A DNA stretch of 64,000 bases from Diplolepis rosae (lineage: Eukaryota > Arthropoda > Insecta > Hymenoptera > Diplolepididae). This document shows positions 23,687 through 34,861 of the stretch, one piece after another (within the stretch, counting starts at the first letter, position 1; every line of letters starts with the position of its first letter). Made by a program: the position numbers and the translations under genes. The notes under the pieces are model-generated. The model was not told where the DNA came from. It saw only the letters and a program-made list of their open reading frames with translations, and ran no database searches. The DNA lies in the NCBI GenBank assembly GCA_030998225.1, contig JAPYXD010000737.1, positions 1,488,001 through 1,552,000 on the forward strand. The letters run 5' to 3'.

Positions 23687-24186
23687 CTCTCTAAACCTGA
23701 ATCAGTGAACGGCCACTGATTCACAGTGACTATTCTATGAACCCAGCAGCTATAAGTCTTTCACTGAGAATCAGTGAAATTCGACTGACGAATTCGTAAA
23801 GTAGATTAAACTCACTTATTGAATCAGTGAAATCTTTAGGTGGGAATAATAAAAGCAGCAATATATTTTAATGATCGATGGATAAGTTTATTTTAGGTTA
23901 AACAACACTAAAAATAAATTACGTAATTACTATTATATATTGTAATTATTGTGTTTTCAAACTCAACTAATTAATTCAAAATAATTATATTATGTATAAT
24001 TAAAAATTAAAGATCCATCGTTATACTTTAAGCATTCGCAGGGAACTTCGCGAATCCAAAGGTTATGTTCACGTGGCGCGTTCACTGATTCCTCAGTGAA
24101 ATCAAAGCAGGGCACTGATTCATTAGTTGATATATTTTCACTGATATAATCAGTGACAATTTTACTGATTCAGGTTTAGAAAGCAG
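23687..24186. mobile_element. MITE with repeated AATCAGTGA words
   Basis: TIRs are TCTAAACCTGAATCAGTGAA at 23689 and its diverged inverse ending at 24184. The word AATCAGTGA or its complement recurs at least eight times in the first 150 and last 110 bases, as subterminal repeats. The centre is AT-rich and non-coding. Confidence 0.6.
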
Positions 24187-24720
24187 AGAAAGGAAAAATA
24201 CCGAATTTTTTTTTCACTTAGCCTTGACTTTTTCCAGAATTATTTCTGAATTCTTGACTCGATTTGTTTTTAAGGATTTATTGATGCAGCTGATGAATAC
24301 TTTCTGAATTGTCTATTATATTCAAATCGTCACTTTATCCGAGTTTCTTTCGAACAAAAATGAAACTTTTCTCGTATTCCAGACTTAGGTACGAAGTTCC
24401 GGATCTTTTCCAAAACAGATTTTTTCCGTGTATGAGGAAAATAGGAAAAATAATTGAAAACTGAATACTTTATACTGTGACAAATTATTTTGAAATGACA
24501 AAATACATACTACATAGTCCGCCTATCTCTGACCGAAGATCAGGGCAATTTTTGGCGTAATTTAAATCAGGAAAAAGTAACTGCAATGCATACGACTGTT
24601 GGGCTAACTGTGGCCCAAAATCAGGCCAATTACCGTAGAAACTCTAGAAAATTACTAAAAAACATACGATCGTCAAAACAGCTATCCCTACCACCCCTGG
24701 CTACTGTGTTAATAAAGGGT
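24187..24720. other. No gene recognised
   Basis: AT-rich sequence between two MITEs. No coding similarity was seen. Confidence 0.35.
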
Positions 24721-24864
24721 CCTCCAATTTAGACGCAGTAAAGTAAACACAAATTAAAAAAAGTTTAAGTATGAATTGAATCATGTTCACTATTTTATTT
24801 CAAGCATACATCTATGCCATTTATGTGTCAAATTGACGTTTACTGTACTGCGTCTAAATTGGCG
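24721..24864. mobile_element. Short MITE with CCAATTTAGACGCAGTA ends
   Basis: CCTCCAATTTAGACGCAGTA at 24721 is inverted at about 24837-24864. A partial copy lies at 38712-38765. It is 144 bp and non-coding. Confidence 0.6.
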
Positions 24865-24894
24865 GAATTTGAAATCTTCCTTTGGAATAAGAGA

Positions 24895-24978
24895 CGCTTT
24901 TGACAGTGCCGGTATTCGAGCCCGGGTTTTTCGATTGCCGATCGACTGCTCTGACAACTGAGCTACACAGGTGTCCAA
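24895..24978 (-). repeat. tRNA-derived SINE fragment
   Basis: On the minus strand, TGTGTAGCTCAGTTGTCAGA is an excellent A box. The B box follows as GGGCTCGAATACC. The segment between lacks a normal anticodon arm. A fragment without the A box lies at 9180-9242, so this is a repeat family and not a functional tRNA gene. Confidence 0.55.
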
Positions 24979-25050
24979 CATATCCTTTCCCACTGGAAGA
25001 CCTGCTCATATCACCTAACGGCACTGCCTTACGGTTGTAATAATTTCAAA

Positions 25051-25172
25051 TTAGATGGTTGAGTTCGAAATTTTTAGCACTGCCCACATTATCAAAGGAT
25101 CTGATACGCGACTAATGATCCTCTGATAATGTAGGTAGTGGCAAAATGTTTGAACTCAATCATCTAATCAAA
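25051..25172. repeat. Hairpin MITE with about 50-bp arms
   Basis: AATTAGATGGTTGAGTTCGA at 25051 is inverted at about 25150-25170. The inner arms CACATTATCAAAGGATC and GATCCTCTGATAATGT pair across a loop of about 20 bases. Confidence 0.6.
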
Positions 25173-25435
25173 AATTTTTATTTTTCATAAAAAAAGATGC
25201 GTAAATTTGATAATGATAATACTTTCATCACTTTTAAAGTCCAATATGTCTCTCGAATCAAAATACATGTTTTCAGATCATCTGAGGAAATTGGGGAGTC
25301 AGATGCGGTCACAGAATCTAAAATTGAAAACGAAGAGTTGAGGAAGCGAATTTCCATATCAATGACATTACACATGGAATTTGAATTTAAAATTGACCAG
25401 GATGATGAACCCTCAGGAATCTTTTTATTTACGTT

Positions 25436-25618
25436 CAGAACTTGTTCAATGGGTAACAAAAAATAAGAACCATGGTCCGCATTTTGTTATAGATAAACTT
25501 TTGCAATAATTACGCTCAGCCGGAGATTTGGAACTTCCAAAAAGTGCAGAAAAGGCATATCAGAATAAGCATGTACGTGCTGCTCCCGCTTGTATCTGGT
25601 CGAGATTGTTACAATAAG
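25436..25618 (+). pseudogene. Fragment resembling the N-terminal domain of an arthropod transposon-derived protein
   Basis: One frame reads ELVQWVTKNKNHGPHFVIDK, then an in-frame TAA, then a Leu/Pro-rich helix ending in SAEKAYQ. This resembles the N-terminal helical domain that precedes the catalytic region of many uncharacterised arthropod transposon-derived proteins (a pattern of LxxWaxxxxI...LLxxLRxxg..LPxxaxTLL). The match is from memory and modest. It is broken by stops and there is no continuation downstream. Confidence 0.25.
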
Positions 25619-26363
25619 TCGCTATTGGTGTAAGGACAAATTTTTAAAGAGGTTATATCTGAGAAATAATTTTTATGGAAGTTATGGAAATAAAATTAAA
25701 AATCGAAAAATTAGTTTTTCATGAGAACGGCTGGACTAATTTCGATTAAAAAACATAACTTATGGATCTCAATAATAGAATGTTAAAAAAATGTATGAAA
25801 TGATTTTCGCTAATAGAACCGTTAAATAATTTTTTATTAATTTTTTGGGAATATTTTTTTATGGGATATGCTTGGTGTACCGCCACTATTTGCCTCCAAA
25901 AAACACGGTATAAGACTGTCTAATGGAAAGAATAGTACACGTAGCATGTACTATCCATAGAAAAACAAAAAGATATGGAAAACAAACCGATGGATGAAAA
26001 AACAAGTGAAGATTGCATAAAAAGTTGAATTGACAAAAGTGTGACCATGGGGACCAACTGAGAGTGCAGTGTTTGATTTTATCTAATGAAAAGAACAGTA
26101 AATGTGCGCTGCACTTTCAATTAAGGAATGAATGAACATCAGAAACGAACTGATAGACGAAAGAAACGTAAAGATCAGAGAAGCAGTTGAAGTAACAAAA
26201 CAAATGCTGCAACTCTAGACGTTCCCAGAATGTGGCGCTCAACACACGGAGTTTTCTCGGGGTTTTAGATTTTTGTAACTATGCTCTACCCTTTTGATTG
26301 TCTCCAAATTGTCGAGCCGTATTACGAAAATCATCGCTCTGTGAAACAAGATTTTGTTCAGAC
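25619..26363. other. No gene recognised
   Basis: AT-rich. No coding frame or clear repeat ends were seen. Confidence 0.35.
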
Positions 26364-27775
26364 TTACTGTCGGCTACGCTCGTAGCCCCTTTTGCACTCC
26401 TTTGCAAGTAGGTCAATGGGGATCAGACCTAAAATTACCAGCACTGCTGCGGAGACCGTTTGGTAGGCGCTTACAATGCGCATAGCGCCTCTCCGCTGCA
26501 CTAATGACATTTTCCTCCAGTATTTTCGGTATTCAGCGCATCGGACCACACTTCTGCTCCTTAAAGCATTATTGAGTGGATAATGCCCATTAAAATCCGC
26601 TCTTGTTTGGTTTTGGTCCATTGGTATTGGGCAGAACTCTCGAAAGCGCTGTCGCCGTCTTTGCTGCATTTTCTGCAGTATCCCTGATGTGCAGTCGATA
26701 GGTGATCTTGCGGTCAACCTTTTTACCAAGGTACTGGACTATTGACTTAACCTCTCCGTCTCGTTAGTGCCACAACCTCGTTCTTGCTAGCTGCCAGCCC
26801 GAGACCATGGTCCTCAAGCCATAGCTTGACTCTCTTGCACACCCAGGCTACCATCCTCTGTGCCTCATCTGGGTCCCTGGCGCGTATGAGTGCTGCGACA
26901 TCGTCCGCATAACTTATCAATTTATCCCGCTCCGGGAAATCGATCCTGAGGGCACGGTCATACATCACGCTCCAGAGATCCGGACCAAGTGCTGACCCTT
27001 TGGCCATTCCAGCAGTGATCTTCCTGCTTTGTTGTCCCTCTGTCGTCTGATATAGAAGTTTCCTGTCACGTTAGTAGTCACTGATCACCTCAGAAAGTTA
27101 GCAGGCACCCTGAATCGATGCTCAAGAGCATCCAAGATGTCAGCCCATCTCGCCGAGTTGAAGGTGTTTCTGACGTCCAGAATGACCAAGACGCAGGAGT
27201 CGCACTTTCTGCAGTCTCCTTTCCATACCTTCTGTGTCATCTGAATAATATCACTGATGGCTCCAATTGTGGAATGACCCTCTCAGAATTCATATTCCCT
27301 CTCTGCCAGGCCCCCAGCTAGGAGGCCAGGACCTGAGTCAGGCCCGAAGCATCTTCTCAAAATACTTTCACGCATTGTCAAGCATGCAGAGTGGCCTGAA
27401 AGACGATGGGGTGATGGGGGTCCCTTGCCCTTGGCCAACAAGACCAGTCTCTCCCTTTTCACCATTAGGCAAAAACTCCCGCTAGGAGGCATACGCTGTA
27501 CATGTTAAGTAATAGGTACGGAATCTCCTTGGCGATTGTCCTGACGACCTCTGTGGGTATTCCGTCTGGCCCTGGTCTTTTTTGATTGCCGAGAGTGAGT
27601 TACCGCTAACAATTCTTCTAGATTGAAGATAGGTATCTCATCCTGCCAAACGGGGAATTCGTAGAGTGCCCTCTACCGATACTCTGGGAAGAGCTGTCAA
27701 TAATCTCCGCCATCGCTGCCGGATCTCTTGGCGGATCTGGTGTTTGCCTCCCGATTCTGCCTGTAACTAAACGGT
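26364..27775 (-). pseudogene. Decayed R1-clade reverse transcriptase fragment
   Basis: Minus-strand frames in order give an RT fingers motif (KRPGPDGIPTEVV, near 27560), then many stops. A palm block follows with LGPDLWSVMYD and the catalytic YADD at about 26905. Next comes a thumb-like segment with RIVSAYQTVSAAVLVI and PIDLLAKE (near 26430). The last motif matches the retrotransposon at 9797-11242 (RIVSAYRTISTSAVLV), so the two are related but well diverged. Endonuclease, ORF1 and poly(A) are missing. It is older than the 9.4-kb copy, judging by stop density. Confidence 0.75.
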
Positions 27776-27901
27776 AACCCAGACCCCACGTACTCGAACC
27801 ATATTTGAGTAACTAGTAGTGCCATCTATGTATTCATACCGGCGTTCGAAAGCTGTGACATTCCTCTTTCCGTCAATATCAGGTTTTCTTCAACAAGTTA
27901 A

Positions 27902-29097
27902 CCCTTTCAGGGGCGGTGGGACGATTATGTACCACCTTTTTTGTCTTAGTTTTTTTTTATATTTCCGATAGATTTTGGTACTTTATCTATGCAAATATAT
28001 ACTTATTAGACTCTTAGAAGTCTGAATTATTATAATGTGGTGAAAAATTGCATTATTTTATTTATATATTTGTTTGTTATAAAAAAGTAACACGAAAAAA
28101 CACGTTTTTTTTTCAGAAAAAAATCGGTTTTTCCGTAACCTGCAAAGGTGAGCCTCTGCTAATTTTTTGACGTATTCTATTTATGATATATATTTTTTTC
28201 GGATTTTTTCGTACGCTAGTTTTTTCAAAAAAAATTTTCAAATATTTCGAATAATGAATTTTTTTTCTACTTTCGTAATTTACTTATTTATTTAACATTG
28301 TTTACCGGCAAATTATTTATAATTTCATGACTATATTTATTCAACTTTATAACTCTAAGATCTTATGTCATCATTGAAGTCCTAGTAACTTTCTTTACAC
28401 TGAATGGTCAATGTGCATGTTACACGCACTATTACTCTGGCCCTACAACAGGGGATAAAAGTTATACAATTCTTTTGTTCACCATTTAGTTTTCAGTATT
28501 TTCCATAGGAAAATTTCTTAATCATTTTTTACCGTGACTGCTAGGTGAATCTTAGTAAAAAGTGTTATTGCGGCGAAATAAAGTGATACGCTCGCAAACG
28601 ACAGACCTAACATAAGTCATTGAAGCAGTACCATTATCAATGCGTACTTTCATTATTAATTTTTTTATGAGGCAGGCAATTGAAAAAACCCTTATAACCA
28701 AGATTTAGCATCAATTCACCCTTTTCTGAAAATTTTGACCGACACATTGTATCCGCCATTTTGAATTTTGAAAATCTGACTTCAGATTCGTAATCAGCGA
28801 TCCCAAGAACCTTTATAACCGCAATTTAGCATTAAATTGCCTTTTTTTGAAAATTTTGACCGCCATTTTGAATTTTGAAAATCTGACTTCAGATTCGTAA
28901 TCAGCGTTTCCAAAAACCTTTATAACCAAAATTTAGCATCAATTTACCCTTTTTTGAAAATTTTGACCGACATATTGGATCCGCCATTTTGAATTTTGAA
29001 AATCTGACTTCAGATTCGTAATCAGCAACCCCGAAAACCCTTATAGTGACTATCATATCTGGAGAAGATGCACCAGAAAAATGTGCCCCTGAAAGGG
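27902..29097. mobile_element. piggyBac-like non-autonomous element
   Basis: TTAA at 27898-27901 and 29098-29101 flanks perfect 13-bp TIRs, CCCTTTCAGGGGC and its complement. TTAA targeting and CCC...GGG ends are hallmarks of piggyBac. The 1196-bp interior is non-coding and includes three tandem units of a satellite-like repeat (28686-29045). No transposase is present, so it was mobilised in trans. Confidence 0.8.
28686..29045. repeat. Tandem repeat, three units of about 110-125 bp
   Basis: Each unit contains CCTTATAACC, AAAATTTTGACCG, CCGCCATTTTGAATTTTGAA and CTTCAGATTCGTAATCAGC. The units start at about 28686, 28807 and 28917. A diverged array of the same type is inside the Transib element at 63360-63660. 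Confidence 0.8.
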
Positions 29098-29163
29098 TTA
29101 ATGGATGGCAAAGTTATAACAGTTCTCCAAAAACAAATTTTTTGTCAAAGTTTAAATACTAAT

Positions 29164-29477
29164 ATGGAAAAAAGAACAGTTATTAAATTTCATGAAAAAC
29201 TTGTTAAAAGTGCATCAGCAACATTCTGGTTGATGCAGCAAGTGTATGACGATAATTTTTTGAGTAGAGCAAATGTTTTTCTGTGGCATAAACGTTTTTT
29301 GAAGGCAGTGAGAGGTTAGAAGATGATAATCGTGAAGGAAGGCCAATTCCAGCAATGCTCATTACATTTTTCAATAGCAAAGGAATTATCCACAGGAAAT
29401 TCATTCCAACTGGCCAAACAATTTCTGGTGCATATCATCTCGAAGTTTTCAAGCGTCTGATGTCCAGAATCTGATTT
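29164..29477 (+). pseudogene. Mariner transposase remnant with internal deletion
   Basis: The ATG at 29164 begins a mariner N-terminus (KFHEKLVKS...ANVFLWHKRF), followed by a frameshift and a GRP linker. A deletion then joins to the strand just before the second catalytic motif (IIHRKFIPTGQTISGAYH). Neither the first nor the second catalytic Asp is present and the C-terminus is missing. Confidence 0.65.
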
Positions 29478-29480
29478 GAT

Positions 29481-30425
29481 GTAGTCTTAGTTTCAAAAAT
29501 AAAGGGACCACTTGCACACGCACACCCTTTTTCTCAATTTGTACCTTCTACCTTTGAAAGGCGTGAGTTGTAGAAGTTTTTGAACCAGAGGAAAGGTAAT
29601 AATTCTAATCTTGCCTATGATCTTCTTTTATCTTTCTATTAATCCTATATATCGTTTTAGAGAATAAACTGCTCGTCGTTTTGAGATTCCACGAGGTATG
29701 CATTTTTCAGACTAGTTAGTAATTCGTTCACTAGTGTATTCGCCCCAGATTGTGACACACTATTGGCATTTTCGGCCAATCGGCCACCAGTGATCTTCTA
29801 AGTAGTAAAGACCTGACTCTTAGTCAGCATCAATGATGCTTAGAGGAGGAGTCGTAATGAATTTGGAACTTTTATCTGGGACAATATTGGGGAAAGGAAT
29901 TTGCATTGATTAAGAATTTCTTTCTCTTTCCCAATATTATAATATATAATCGATTATTCTGATTATTTCCTACGGTTTCTGATCTCTAAATTATTCTTCC
30001 TTGTTAGAAGAAGAAGTTCAGATCCTTTTTCAAGAATTGTACGTCCACTGATTGTGAATCATCTTGAGTATCAGGGCATAATTATATAACTGAAACAAAT
30101 ACAAGATTGGTGTAAAGCAATACCATATTGACTGTATTGTTCTTATTTAAAACGATTTTATGATTCTGACCAGTTGATGAGCTATTAGATATAATATATA
30201 TAAAAAATGTTGTTATAATTTGTTTTTTATCATTTTTATTAACCATCGCATTGATGTTTGATTTGAAGTTTCTTTCCTAAACCAATCATCCTTTTAAAAG
30301 TCCCTAAACCAAGCAGTGAATAGCTGCATAAGCGGTCAAGTCAAGTTTCTAGGATTACGAACGCTTCGAGGTGTCGCGCGACCTTGTTTAGTATAATTTT
30401 AAAGTAATGAAACTTTTAATTCATA
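29481..30425. other. No gene; holds a dispersed repeat
   Basis: 29711-29820 (CTAGTGTATTCGCC...GTGACACA...TCTTCTAAGTAG) is repeated at 32085-32190. The GCATCAATGATGCTTAG word just after it recurs at about 34580. Non-coding. Confidence 0.4.
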
Positions 30426-31694
30426 CGAGGGCTTTTCAATAAGTTAGTGACTTTGGAACGAAGAAAACTTTTTATAACAGAAAATCTAATTTATTTTCCA
30501 ACATAGCCCCCTTTTAACTGTATACATTTATCATAGCGGTACTCAAGCTTATTTATGCCCTTTCAAAATTAATGTTTATCAAAACATTCAAAATACTCAT
30601 TTGTTGCAGCAATGATCTCTTCGTTCGATGAAAATCTTTTACATCCGAGCCAAGTTTTCATGTTAAGAAAAAAAGAATAATCAGAAGGAGCCAAATCTGG
30701 GGAATTAGGTGGATGAGGAAGTATTTCGTAGCGTAAATCAAATAATTTGGCCATTGCAATGGCACTCGTCTGAGCTGGTGCATTGTCGTGGTGGAAAAGC
30801 ACTTTTTTTTCACCAGATGGGGCTCGTTTTCCTTCAGTATGGCATCAAGTTGATCTAATAATGAGGCATAATACTCTCCTGTAATAGGTTTTCACTTCTG
30901 TAGATAATCGATTAATATTATACAATGTGAGTCCCAAAAAATTGTGGCCATGACTTTACCGGCTGATGGAACCGTCTTCGCTTTTTTGGGCACAGATTTG
31001 CCAGACCCAGACGACATTTTTGACTGGTCGTTTGTTTTTGGCGTGTAATAATGAATCCACGTTTCATCAACAGTTACACAACGTCGCAAAGATTCCTTTG
31101 AATTACGTTGAAACATACCCAAACATTGCTCAGACGCAACCACACGAGCCCACTTGTGATCGGCTGTGAGCAAACGCGGCATCCATCTTGCAGACAGCTT
31201 CCTCATGCCCAAACATTCATGTAAAATGTGCCATACGCGTGCCACTGAAATGTTTACAGTCTCACTAATCTCACGCACTTTCAATCGGCGATCGTTGAGT
31301 ACGATGTCGTGATTTTTATCGATCATTTCTCGAGAAGTCACCTCTTTTGGACGGCCAATACGGGCGCAACGAAATTCAGTGAACCACTTATAAACCATAC
31401 GATGCGATGGAGCAGATTTCTTATAATATTTTGCGAGCTTTTCTTGAGTTTTTTTGATTGGTTTCCCTCGTAGAAAATAATTTTTAATAAGCACGCGAAA
31501 CTCTCTTTTTCCCATGGTTTTGTCTTAACAATGAAAAACTAAATTCAACCGGCTGTAAACAATTTTCCAACCTACATACTGACTTGAAACTTTGTACACG
31601 CACTGATATTAGATGGTATTCTCTTAGAGTAGTAACATATTCACGATAACAGCACCATCTTTCGAGAAGTCACGGTCTTATTGAACAGCCCTCG
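30426..31694 (-). mobile_element. Mariner-5, complete ends, TA-flanked
   Basis: TIRs CGAGGGCTTTTCAATAAG at 30426 and its diverged inverse ending at 31694, with TA at 30424-30425 and 31695-31696. The length of 1269 bp is that of a full mariner. Confidence 0.85.
30569..31515 (-). pseudogene. Mariner-5 transposase, best preserved of the window
   Basis: The ATG at 31515 opens 207 codons holding both HTH motifs, the linker (the GRP motif reads IGRPKEV) and the first catalytic motif VDETWIHYY. A TAG near 30892 and a frameshift in an A/T run near 30805 interrupt it. The second motif, FHHDNAPAQTS, and third motif, SPDLAPSDYSFF, follow intact to the stop at 30569. The DD34D triad is therefore preserved, with only two lesions. 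Length without lesions is close to the family norm. Confidence 0.85.
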
Positions 31695-31696
31695 TA

Positions 31697-32622
31697 TCTG
31701 GTTGATATTTAAATCATATAGTTTCAAAAGAATTAAAAAATTTCGGTCTCGTTCACATGCTTGTACGACTATTATTAAATTGAATAAAACACAAAAAAAT
31801 TCTATAAAAATTTAACAAACCAGTACGCGGAAACTATCCAAACTGCAAAACAATTTTACTGAGAGTGTATTCTTCGCGCGTCTACGTTTGGTATTTCAAT
31901 ATATTAGAAAAAAGGGAAAGGTGCATTTAAATGAAATTAATGCATGCAGCCCCTAAATTATTATATTGAAACAAGAGCAATTTTTCTCTGCAAAATCAAA
32001 ATGGATGTGAACATAAAAATTTAGAAAAGAAACAATATTGAGAACTATGCATTGTATGAGGTTTGCACTTTACCAAATTTTCCGGGAAAGTTAGTAATCG
32101 GCTAACTAGTGTATTCGCCTCAGATCGTGACACAATATTGACATTTTCAACCAATGGACCACCAGCTAGCTTCTAAGTAGGAGAGACCTGGATCTTCGTA
32201 GTTAGTGTATTACGGAATACTCTTAGTGGCACGATTCCGTCTTTGGCTTCCATCGGAGAAAAGATTCTTTTCAGAAATAAGTTCGAGCCTGTATCACGAC
32301 AAACTCAAATTACCTTTAACGACCAAACAAAAGTATAATTCAAAATTTCAAGAATTCGAAACCGTTCAAACCCTCAAAATACAAAAAAAACCGACCAAAT
32401 TTGGACCAAAAAATACTTTTTAAAATAAAAAATGATAAGAAAACCAATCAAAGAGGAGGATAGAAAAAAGAAGGAAACCTTTCAAAACCCCTTCCTTATT
32501 TTTCCTTCTTTCGTCCTCTTTTCGTGCTTTTATTACTTGTTCCGAACCGCGGAAAGGCAAAGTAGAAAAAAGTTTATTCTCTACGGTCTAAGTAGTCCTG
32601 GTTAGTACCAGGTTTCTCGAGT
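31697..32622. other. No gene; one dispersed repeat copy
   Basis: It contains the second copy of the 110-bp repeat (32085-32190). A 72-codon open frame at 32205 has no recognisable features. Confidence 0.35.
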
Positions 32623-32751
32623 CAGGTCGTGCAAACCTAATGCATAGATGGCGGACGATTAGCAATTAGCGCCACGTACAACAGTGCATATGAACTATCA
32701 TTATATGTGCACGTGTTAAAAATTTTCCTATGCAACGAACTGCAAACCTTA

Positions 32752-32918
32752 AAAGCATGTGATACTTAGGAAATAAGCAAATTTGATTGATTTGATATTT
32801 CTACATGTTTGTGGCTAAGGTGCATAAAGTTTTCTTTTCAAAATTTGGGGAATGGTGGAGAAGATAAAAACGGACGTAGACTACTTTTGGTTTTAATAAT
32901 AAGAAAAATTCGCGATAT
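32752..32918. mobile_element. Truncated copy of the GCATGTGATACTT MITE
   Basis: It matches the right half of the MITE at 21350-21603 in reverse orientation. It is cut at 32918 by the mariner insertion. Confidence 0.55.
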
Positions 32919-32919
32919 A

Positions 32920-34077
32920 TTAGGTGCGTAACTAAATTCCCGCTGTTTTTTTTTATGAAAATTCAACTTTATTGTGAAAAAATGGTATTGAAAAAAAAGT
33001 ATTGCCCATCGTTAGCTACATCTTTTGCCCATCTTTCTGGTAAAGCTTGAATACCATTACAGTAAAAGAGTTCATCTCTTGAGGCTATCCACGAAACAAG
33101 CCATTTTTCGATGTTTTCATATGAGCGGAACTGCTGATCAGCCAGACCATGTGCCATCGACCGGAACAAGTAATAATCGAACGACACAATATCTGGGGAA
33201 TACGGAGGGTAGGGTAGGACTTCCCATTTGAGCGTTTCCAGGTAGGTTGTAACGGGTTCGGCAATGTTAGGCCGAGCGTTGTCATGCTCATAATAAATAA
33301 CAGCGATCTGGTCCGACCAAATACACAGCATAACCTTCACAGTGTGAATATTTGGCCGAGCCGACGACGTAGAAGCATGACCAGACAGTCCCCATGACTT
33401 TCTTCTCTTTGGGTTGCTGTAATGAATCCATTTTTCATCAGTCGTCACGATGCGATGAAGAAAACCCTTCCTTTTGTGTCGCTGAAGCAGTTGTTCACAG
33501 GCGAAAAAACGACGCACAACGTCCATTGGCTTCAAATCATAAGGACCCCAAGTTCCTTGCTTTTGAATCATTCCCAACGCATGCAATCGCTTGGAAATGG
33601 CTTGGCGGGTAACTCCTAATACTGAAGCAAGCTCTTCTTGCGTTTGGCAGGGATCCTCATAGAGCTATGCCTCCAATTCTGCGCCCTCGAAGGTTTTCGG
33701 CCTTGCTTCACGTGGATGGTCGTTAACATCGAAATCACCGTCTTTGTAGCGACGGAACCAATCACGGCACGTTGTTTCACTTAGAGCAGCATCTCCGTAA
33801 ACTTTTTGGAGCTCTCGATGCGCTTCAGCCGCCGTTTTCTTCGAATGAAAAGAGAAAGTCAACACTTCCCGCAAATGACGATTACTTGGCACAAAGTCAG
33901 ACATTTCCACATAACCAAAAGTATATGACGCCAAAACAAAATCACTAATGTGTCGAAACGGTTTGTTTACCATATGTTTAAGCTTGGCTCATAACGTTTT
34001 AGATAGGTCAAAATAGACCAGCACTAACTGCTGGAGCCATCTATTGACAAACAGCTAGAACTTAGTTGCGCAACTAA
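32920..34077 (-). mobile_element. Mariner-6, TA-flanked
   Basis: TIRs TTAGGTGCGTAACTAAATTC at 32920 and the inverted, diverged end GTTGCGCAACTAA at 34077, with TA on both sides. It is nested in the P-like element. A 160-bp 3' fragment of the same family is at 54774-54930. Confidence 0.8.
32969..33973 (-). pseudogene. Mariner-6 transposase with an internal deletion
   Basis: The minus-strand frame from 33973 gives the N-terminal HTH domain; a family-like internal Met lies near 33904. A TAG at about 33665 breaks it, and a second frame (33586-32969) holds the rest. The first motif is TTDEKWIHY. About 40 residues are then missing between CIWSDQIAVIYYE and the second motif HDNARPN. The third motif reads YSPDIVSFDYYLF. 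The C-terminus is complete. It is related to mariner-4 but a different family. Confidence 0.8.
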
Positions 34078-34154
34078 TATATTGCTAAAATGTATCAACC
34101 ACACCGCACTTTAGAAGAAAATAACCATTTTTCTTCTGATAGAAACATTGTTTA

Positions 34155-34356
34155 TCGAAATGTCGATGAGAAATAAATTTCTACTACTTGATGGTATTCT
34201 GACCTTGACAAGTAGTAATTTACGCAAGCTTCTATCCATCATTGTCCAGTATCTCCTTTCTTCGGAAACCAATGGATAGGCACACTTTTCTTCCGACCCC
34301 TTTTAGTGGTACACCCACGAACAGCACACTGAATTTCGTATTTTTTATTTATTATA
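34155..34356 (-). pseudogene. THAP-domain exon, decayed
   Basis: On the minus strand the frame aligns with the THAP exon at 49920, including CAVRGCTTKRGRKKS, IHWFPKK and the WIEAC segment. The start codon is ATA in place of ATG. Downstream the CHRHF block is shifted out of frame. This second copy confirms that the THAP exon belongs to the P-like element. Confidence 0.65.
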
Positions 34357-34861
34357 GCGCGCAGTCGCGATATGAATTGCTAAATACTTGTAAACAGCAA
34401 TGACGGAGCTTATACGAAGCCAGGCCTCCTTGCCCCACTCCGTCCGCTTACGACAACTAGCGCCGCTTACAACTGTGCACATCGACTAAGCTACACGGAC
34501 ATCTCATCCATTAGAGGTTGACCGGCCCTGCCTCGAGTACTGTGATTTTATTCGAGCTTAGATTTACCTCGTAGACTCGTATCAATGATGCTTAGGTGGG
34601 GAATTTGGATGATTATGGATATTCTAGGTGACGTGATATTGGAGGGGGGGGGGGAGATTTATGCTGACCAGTAATTTTTGCAATTACCGGATACCTGAAT
34701 GCTCGGTAACTTAATTCCTTATTACCTGTTGCCAAATGAAATTTCAATGACGAGGCCGTTTCCTAATGTTTGTCGAGGTATTTGGATCACATTTTATGAT
34801 ACGAAAGTTTAAATGAATTAGGTACCGATATTATTCAATTGAATAATTAACTATTTTTATA

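Larger units (their letters stand above)
27780..29480 (+). mobile_element. Mariner remnant split by a piggyBac-like MITE
   Basis: Sequence left of 27898 and right of 29101 forms one mariner. Its 5' untranslated part is on the left, and the coding remnant is at 29164-29477. The exact outer TIRs were not matched. Confidence 0.45.
32623..34530 (-). mobile_element. P-like (THAP) element, copy 2, deleted and carrying a mariner
   Basis: The right TIR CAGGTCGTGCAAACCTAATG is at 32623 and the left TIR, inverted, ends at 34530 (reading CAGGGCCGGTCAACCTC on the minus strand). An 8-bp near-duplication flanks it: TCTCGAGT at 32615-32622 and CCTCGAGT at 34531-34538. Ends and about 150 bp of subterminal sequence match the element at 49735-52349. 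Without the nested mariner (32920-34077) and a MITE piece it is about 0.6 kb, keeping only the THAP exon. Confidence 0.7.

Noticed and set aside
28686..29045. Regularly spaced repeats considered as a CRISPR array
   Set aside because: Units of about 110-125 bp are contiguous with no unique spacers, inside a piggyBac-like element of a eukaryote.
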